Part shown: positions 5,795 to 8,900 of the stretch, piece after piece
Layout: every line of letters begins with the position of its first letter
How positions within the stretch are numbered: position 1 is the stretch's first letter
Source: Desulfurococcales archaeon
Lineage (GTDB): Archaea > Thermoproteota > Thermoprotei_A > CAZTBM01 > SZUA-1508
Direction: 5' to 3'
Length of the DNA stretch: 8,900 nt
NCBI GenBank assembly: GCA_015661855.1
Contig: DQVH01000145.1
Coordinates: 1 to 8,900 of the forward strand
Position numbers and translations under genes: made by a program
The notes under the pieces: model-generated
Told to the model about the DNA's origin: nothing
Database searches by the model: none
What the model saw: the letters and a program-made list of their open reading frames with translations, nothing else

Positions 5795-6994
5795 ATGGAC
5801 ATAGAGAAGGCTATGGATAATGCTGTAAGGTATGCTCAAGAGCTAATTAAAACACCTAGTCTATCAGGTAGAGAGAGGGAAGTAGCATACATAGTAAGAG
5901 AGTACCTAGAGAATTCAGGAGTTGACAAAGTATTTATTGACGAGCTGGGTAGCGTAGTAGCTGTAGTGAAGGGTTCTAGAGAGGATACACTAGTATTTGA
6001 GGGGCACATAGACCATGTACCACCAGGAAACATAAGGTTATGGAGGTATAATCCATACTCAGCAAGAATAGTTGACGGTAAACTGTATGGTAGAGGTAGT
6101 GTTGACATGAAATCAGCAGTAGCATCAATGATAGCATCAGTACCATTAATATCCAGAAGAGAGATAAACACAACACTCTACCTAGTATTCGTAGTTCACG
6201 AAGAAACAGCTGAAGGAGTAGCACTAAAACACGTATTCGAGAAATACATAGATGAGGATAAAGTAAAACTAGTAGTTTTAGGGGAGGCAACAAACCTTAA
6301 CATAGCGTTAGGGCATAGAGGTAGATGCTTAATAGAAGTATACCTACAGGGTAAAACAGCTCACGCAAGTATGCCAGAGTATGGAGTTAACCCAATAGAA
6401 GCTTTAAGCACAGTAGTCTATGAAGTCGTTAACACTATTAAACCGAAACTACCAAAACACCCTAAACTAGGTAAAGCAACAATAACACCAACAGTAATCG
6501 AGTGTAATCCTAAATCAACACCACAAATACCAGATGAATGTAGGTTAATTTTAGACAGAAGGGTGGTATTAGGTGAGAGCATAGACAACATCTTAAAACC
6601 ATTAGTACCACTTATAGAGAAATTGAAGGCCGAGGGGAAGATTCTAAATGGATACACTAGAATACTAACTGAGAGGTTAAACTGTTGGACAGGCTATGTA
6701 GTAGAATGTATAGACTTCTTCCCTCCATGGCTAATAGATGAAAATAACCCACTAGTCTTAAAACTTAAGAAAAGCCTATCCTCTATAAAACAGGATATAA
6801 GAACATACATATGGAGATTTAGTACAGATGGCGTATACACTGCTGGAACTCGAGGAATAACCACTATAGGTTTAGGCCCTGGAAGAGAGGAGTTAGCCCA
6901 TCAACCAAATGAGTATGTAGAAGTAGATAGTATAAAGTTAGCTGTTAAAGCCTATACTAGAATATTTGAAACAGTAGAGAATACAATAAGGTAA
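5795..6994 (+). CDS. ygeY: M20 family metallohydrolase of the YgeY type
   Basis: A 399-residue cytosolic zinc amidohydrolase of the ArgE/DapE/ACY1/CPG2 (M20) family, expected to cleave an amide bond of an N-acyl or N-carbamoyl amino compound. All M20 residues are present: GHIDHV (metal His71, catalytic Asp73), GRGSVDMK (bridging Asp104), HEET (catalytic Glu136, metal Glu137), LGEATN (metal Glu164), the dimerisation-domain GKTAHAS with His190, and AHQPNE (metal His369). What separates it from ArgE/DapE is the C-terminal half: LNCWTGYVVECIDFFPPW (295-312), WRFSTDGVYTAG (340-351) and IGLGPGREELAHQPNE (358-373) match the distinctive pattern of E. coli YgeY. GHRGRCLIEV at 173-182 and LDRRVVLGE at 253-261 also fit. 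The ATG at 5795 follows a clear TATA box; GGTG lies 10 nt before it. It ends 13 bp from the convergent symporter gene. Family is certain, YgeY type likely, substrate unknown; an ArgE/DapE-like role is the alternative. Confidence 0.88.
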   Translation: MDIEKAMDNAVRYAQELIKTPSLSGREREVAYIVREYLENSGVDKVFIDELGSVVAVVKGSREDTLVFEGHIDHVPPGNIRLWRYNPYSARIVDGKLYGRGSVDMKSAVASMIASVPLISRREINTTLYLVFVVHEETAEGVALKHVFEKYIDEDKVKLVVLGEATNLNIALGHRGRCLIEVYLQGKTAHASMPEYGVNPIEALSTVVYEVVNTIKPKLPKHPKLGKATITPTVIECNPKSTPQIPDECRLILDRRVVLGESIDNILKPLVPLIEKLKAEGKILNGYTRILTERLNCWTGYVVECIDFFPPWLIDENNPLVLKLKKSLSSIKQDIRTYIWRFSTDGVYTAGTRGITTIGLGPGREELAHQPNEYVEVDSIKLAVKAYTRIFETVENTIR

Positions 6995-7007
6995 TACGGG
7001 TTTAAGG

Positions 7008-8489
7008 TTAATATTTTTCTCCTACTCTAACCCTTCTCTCAATATAGCTTACCAGTAGTGCTAATGGTATGTTTACCAGTAACCCCCAGAAGCCCTCGTA
7101 GAGTCCAAATGGTCTTCCGAGAATAGATTTCACTATTGCCACTGTTATCATACCCGTAGACATACCCACTAGTGCACCATACTTTGTTAATATCCTCCTC
7201 CACACCCTCAATACATATGCTGGAAAAAACTGTACTATACCGGCATAGCCTACTAGTAGTAGGTATATGAGTACACCTGGTGCATAGATAGCTAGTATTA
7301 GTGATACAACTGCTATTATCGATGTAAAAGCTCTTGCAAGTAATACTAACTCTCTACCACTAGCTTTAGGTCTGAATATACGCTGATAGGCATTCCGTGA
7401 AAATAGTGCTCCAACTACGTGAAGTATTGCTGCTGCAGTAGATATTGATGCGGCTAGTGCACCAGCACCAACAATACCTACTATCCATGGTGGAAATAGT
7501 TTACATGTTACAAGCATAAATGCATAGTCGCTTTCAGGCTTCCTATATACAGGTACTTGTAGAGAGCCTACAGCATATAATGCTATAGCTGTAAGACCTA
7601 CAAGTATTACTGGTATTTGACTTATCTGGTATAATCCAACCAGCATGATATTACGTTTAACAGTTTTAATATCTCTTGCACCAAACACATTCTGTATACG
7701 GTTAGGCCATAACCAGAAAGCTAAAGGAGCAATAGTTATTAGTGATACTAGCCACAGTATATCCTCAGTACTAAAGGTTAATCTAAAGACACCACCTCTA
7801 GGTTGGTGCAATACGTAGTCACCTAGAATACTAAATAGCTTATCTACACCTCCAAATGCTACTATTGGAGCTAGTACTCCAATAACCCATATAGATACTA
7901 GCATTATAGCTCCCTGTAGCATATTTATAAATGCAACACTCATTAAACCACCAATTACAGTGAATACCGCTATTAGTGTAAATGCTATTAGCTTAGCCGA
8001 TAGTGGATCTACATGCCCGTATGCTGCTACCTCAATTATATAGCCTATACCCTGTATTTGAAGTTGAATATACGGTATACACCATAGTGATCCAGTAACT
8101 GCTACAAATGCTCCTAAAAGTTTACTATTATATAATCCTTCGAATGCATCAGCTATAGTTAGCCAATTATACTTTTTAGCTTGAGACCATAATACTGGTA
8201 CTATTAAGAATCCTATTAGAAACGATAACATGCCATAAAGTGTTATCCCCCATACCCTAACACCCTCTCTTGCAGCTAAACCTGGTAACCCTAAGAACGT
8301 ATACGCACTATAGATGTTTGCTCCAAGACTAAGCCATAAAACTATAAGACCTAAACTACGTCCAGCAACAAACCATGACTCAACACTCGAATACCTTCTA
8401 AAACCCCTCCTAGACGCTACCATTCCAATACTAACTGTTAATACCAACCATCCAAATATAATACCTATAGCAATATACTCCTCACTCAA
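7008..8489 (-). CDS. Sodium:solute symporter (SSS family), substrate unknown
   Basis: A polytopic membrane transporter of about 493 residues with roughly 13 hydrophobic segments, the usual size for the SSS family (TC 2.A.21), which takes up small solutes with Na+ (or H+). Family features: ESWFVAGRSLG in the first loop after TM1, LSLGANIYSAYTFLGLPGLA in TM2, WLTIADAFEGLYNS, WPNRIQNVFGARD, and the GALAASISTAAAILHVVGALFSRNAY segment of TM8, whose Ser-x-Ser-Thr matches the Na2-site helix. Several starts are possible: TTG 8513, GTG 8498 and TTG 8489. I chose TTG 8489 because GGTGG (8499-8495) lies 5 nt before it and AGGAGG (8508-8503) a little further up; starting at 8513 would put both inside the gene. 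The start overlaps the stop of the preceding DUF3311-like gene by 8 nt, suggesting translational coupling. SSS substrates cannot be read from sequence; purine bases, ureides or amino acids would suit the neighbours. Confidence 0.9.
   Translation of the reverse strand: MSEEYIAIGIIFGWLVLTVSIGMVASRRGFRRYSSVESWFVAGRSLGLIVLWLSLGANIYSAYTFLGLPGLAAREGVRVWGITLYGMLSFLIGFLIVPVLWSQAKKYNWLTIADAFEGLYNSKLLGAFVAVTGSLWCIPYIQLQIQGIGYIIEVAAYGHVDPLSAKLIAFTLIAVFTVIGGLMSVAFINMLQGAIMLVSIWVIGVLAPIVAFGGVDKLFSILGDYVLHQPRGGVFRLTFSTEDILWLVSLITIAPLAFWLWPNRIQNVFGARDIKTVKRNIMLVGLYQISQIPVILVGLTAIALYAVGSLQVPVYRKPESDYAFMLVTCKLFPPWIVGIVGAGALAASISTAAAILHVVGALFSRNAYQRIFRPKASGRELVLLARAFTSIIAVVSLILAIYAPGVLIYLLLVGYAGIVQFFPAYVLRVWRRILTKYGALVGMSTGMITVAIVKSILGRPFGLYEGFWGLLVNIPLALLVSYIERRVRVGEKY
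7014..7020 (+). terminator. Candidate T-rich terminator after the M20 hydrolase gene
   Basis: TTTTTCT lies 19 nt past the TAA of the hydrolase gene. Archaeal RNA polymerase stops at short T runs without a hairpin. The run falls within the last codons of the convergent symporter gene, so the two 3' ends would overlap. Confidence 0.35.
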
Positions 8490-8697
8490 ATATACCACCA
8501 ATCCTCCTATCAATAAAGTAAACTAGTAGAAGTAGTATAAACACTAGAATAACCCATACAACACTGTAGAACCATACGAGTGGTAAACCAGCAAGATACG
8601 GTTTCTCACTATTAAATAATGGTAAGCCTATAATAGGGATATATGCTAGTATAAGGAGGACAATACAGATTTTCCAAAAACCCCTACTATACTTCAA
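8482..8697 (-). CDS. Small two-helix membrane protein, DUF3311-like, partner of the symporter
   Basis: About 71 residues with two hydrophobic helices (roughly 9-27 and 40-62), a short polar link and a basic C-terminal tail (DRR at 63-65). The spaced prolines Pro21, Pro26 and Pro33, the GLP at 37-39 and the aromatic VWFYSVVW that follows fit the DUF3311 pattern of tiny membrane proteins found just before SSS transporters. Its job is unknown; a small accessory or assembly subunit of the transporter is the natural guess, as also proposed for yhdT-panF pairs. I chose TTG 8697 because AGGGG (8709-8705) is 7 nt upstream; TTG 8703, two codons earlier, is too close to that site. The stop TGA at 8484-8482 overlaps the symporter start. 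Expression as one message with the symporter is very likely. Confidence 0.75.
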   Translation of the reverse strand: MKYSRGFWKICIVLLILAYIPIIGLPLFNSEKPYLAGLPLVWFYSVVWVILVFILLLLVYFIDRRIGGIFE

Positions 8698-8795
8698 AAC
8701 CAAACCCCTACACAGTTAAACCCATTATAGTAGAGTATGCTTAACCTATATCACTAGTAAAATGTAGTATCATAGTCTCAGTATTAATGGAATAT

Positions 8796-8803
8796 TTTAA
8801 AAA
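8796..8803 (+). promoter_or_regulatory. TATA box of the partial gene at the right edge
   Basis: TTTAAAAA preceded by a T/A-rich stretch, about 32-39 bp before the ATG at 8835. It predicts a transcript start near 8823-8826, just ahead of the GGTGA site at 8826-8830. Spacing is close to ideal for an archaeal promoter. Confidence 0.5.
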
Positions 8804-8834
8804 CTTTCCCTACACTATACACTACGGTGACTTT

Positions 8835-8900
8835 ATGAGCGACCTTATAGAGGTTATTGCAAGTGCAGCTGTAGGAGCTGTAGGAGGAGCGGCAGCAGGA
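8835..8900 (+). CDS. Unrecognised Gly/Ala-rich protein, first 22 residues only
   Basis: An ATG with GGTGA (8826-8830) 4 nt upstream opens a frame that runs to the window edge. The 22 residues read MSDLIEV, then a stretch of Ala, Val and Gly (SAAVGAVGGAAAG at 10-22). This could be a glycine-zipper-type helix, a membrane segment or a low-complexity N-terminus; too little is visible to name a family. It is divergent from the DUF3311-symporter pair across a 137-bp gap. I judge it real from the promoter and ribosome binding site rather than from its protein sequence. Confidence 0.6.
   Translation, partial: MSDLIEVIASAAVGAVGGAAAG

Noticed and set aside
5976..6293. Leucine-rich 105-codon minus-strand frame resembling a membrane protein
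   Set aside because: Its hydrophobicity is a by-product of antisense reading of TAG/AAG-type codons in the M20 gene, whose catalytic motifs lie in the same stretch; no promoter or binding site.
8314..8526. 70-codon plus-strand frame at the symporter start
   Set aside because: Antisense to the conserved first two helices of the symporter; no domain pattern.
1..8900. CRISPR arrays, tRNA or rRNA genes, insertion sequences
   Set aside because: No regularly spaced repeats, no cloverleaf-like GC-rich stretch and no transposase motifs were seen; nearly all of the window is accounted for by metabolic and transport genes.

Overview
The window looks like a piece of chromosome from an AT-rich thermophilic archaeon, most likely a crenarchaeote (Thermoproteota). 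The signs are very heavy AGA/AGG and ATA codon use, frequent TTG starts, GGTG/GGAGG-type ribosome binding sites close to the start codon, TATA-like boxes about 25 bp before the expected transcript starts, and no bacterial-type promoters. The genus cannot be fixed from this sequence.

Layout, left to right. (1) 1-1391, minus strand: the first 463 residues of adenine deaminase; its C-terminus lies outside the window. (2) 1392-1674: a divergent intergenic region with TATA-like boxes and several short palindromes. (3) 1675-6994, plus strand: four metabolic genes. They encode an ATZ/TRZ-type amidohydrolase (aminohydrolase), a knotted YgeW-type carbamoyltransferase, a threonine-synthase-like fold-type II PLP enzyme, and a YgeY-type M20 metallohydrolase. 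(4) 7008-8697, minus strand, tail-to-tail with the previous block: a small DUF3311-like two-helix membrane protein whose stop overlaps the start of a sodium:solute symporter (SSS family). (5) 8835-8900, plus strand: the first 22 codons of an unrecognised Gly/Ala-rich protein with a clear TATA box and GGTGA site.

The main observation is in block 3. The order carbamoyltransferase - PLP enzyme - M20 hydrolase matches the bacterial ygeW-ygeX-ygeY order. That bacterial cluster also includes an amidohydrolase (ssnA) and is tied to anaerobic purine and uric acid breakdown. Here the middle enzyme is not a YgeX (2,3-diaminopropionate ammonia-lyase) homologue by motif. It is a threonine-synthase relative whose PLP-phosphate loop has changed. 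With adenine deaminase divergent on one side and a solute symporter on the other, the locus can be read as an archaeal nitrogen-compound (purine or ureido/amino-acid) degradation module. In it, the amidohydrolase opens or deaminates a ring compound, the M20 enzyme removes an acyl or carbamoyl-type group, the carbamoyltransferase would run phosphorolytically to give carbamoyl phosphate, and the PLP enzyme eliminates ammonia. This pathway is inference; the gene families are well supported by motifs.

Each plus-strand gene has its own plausible TATA box and leader, so the four may be separate transcripts with shared control. A 12-bp motif (ATTCACCCTAAT) lies upstream of both the carbamoyltransferase and the PLP enzyme genes.
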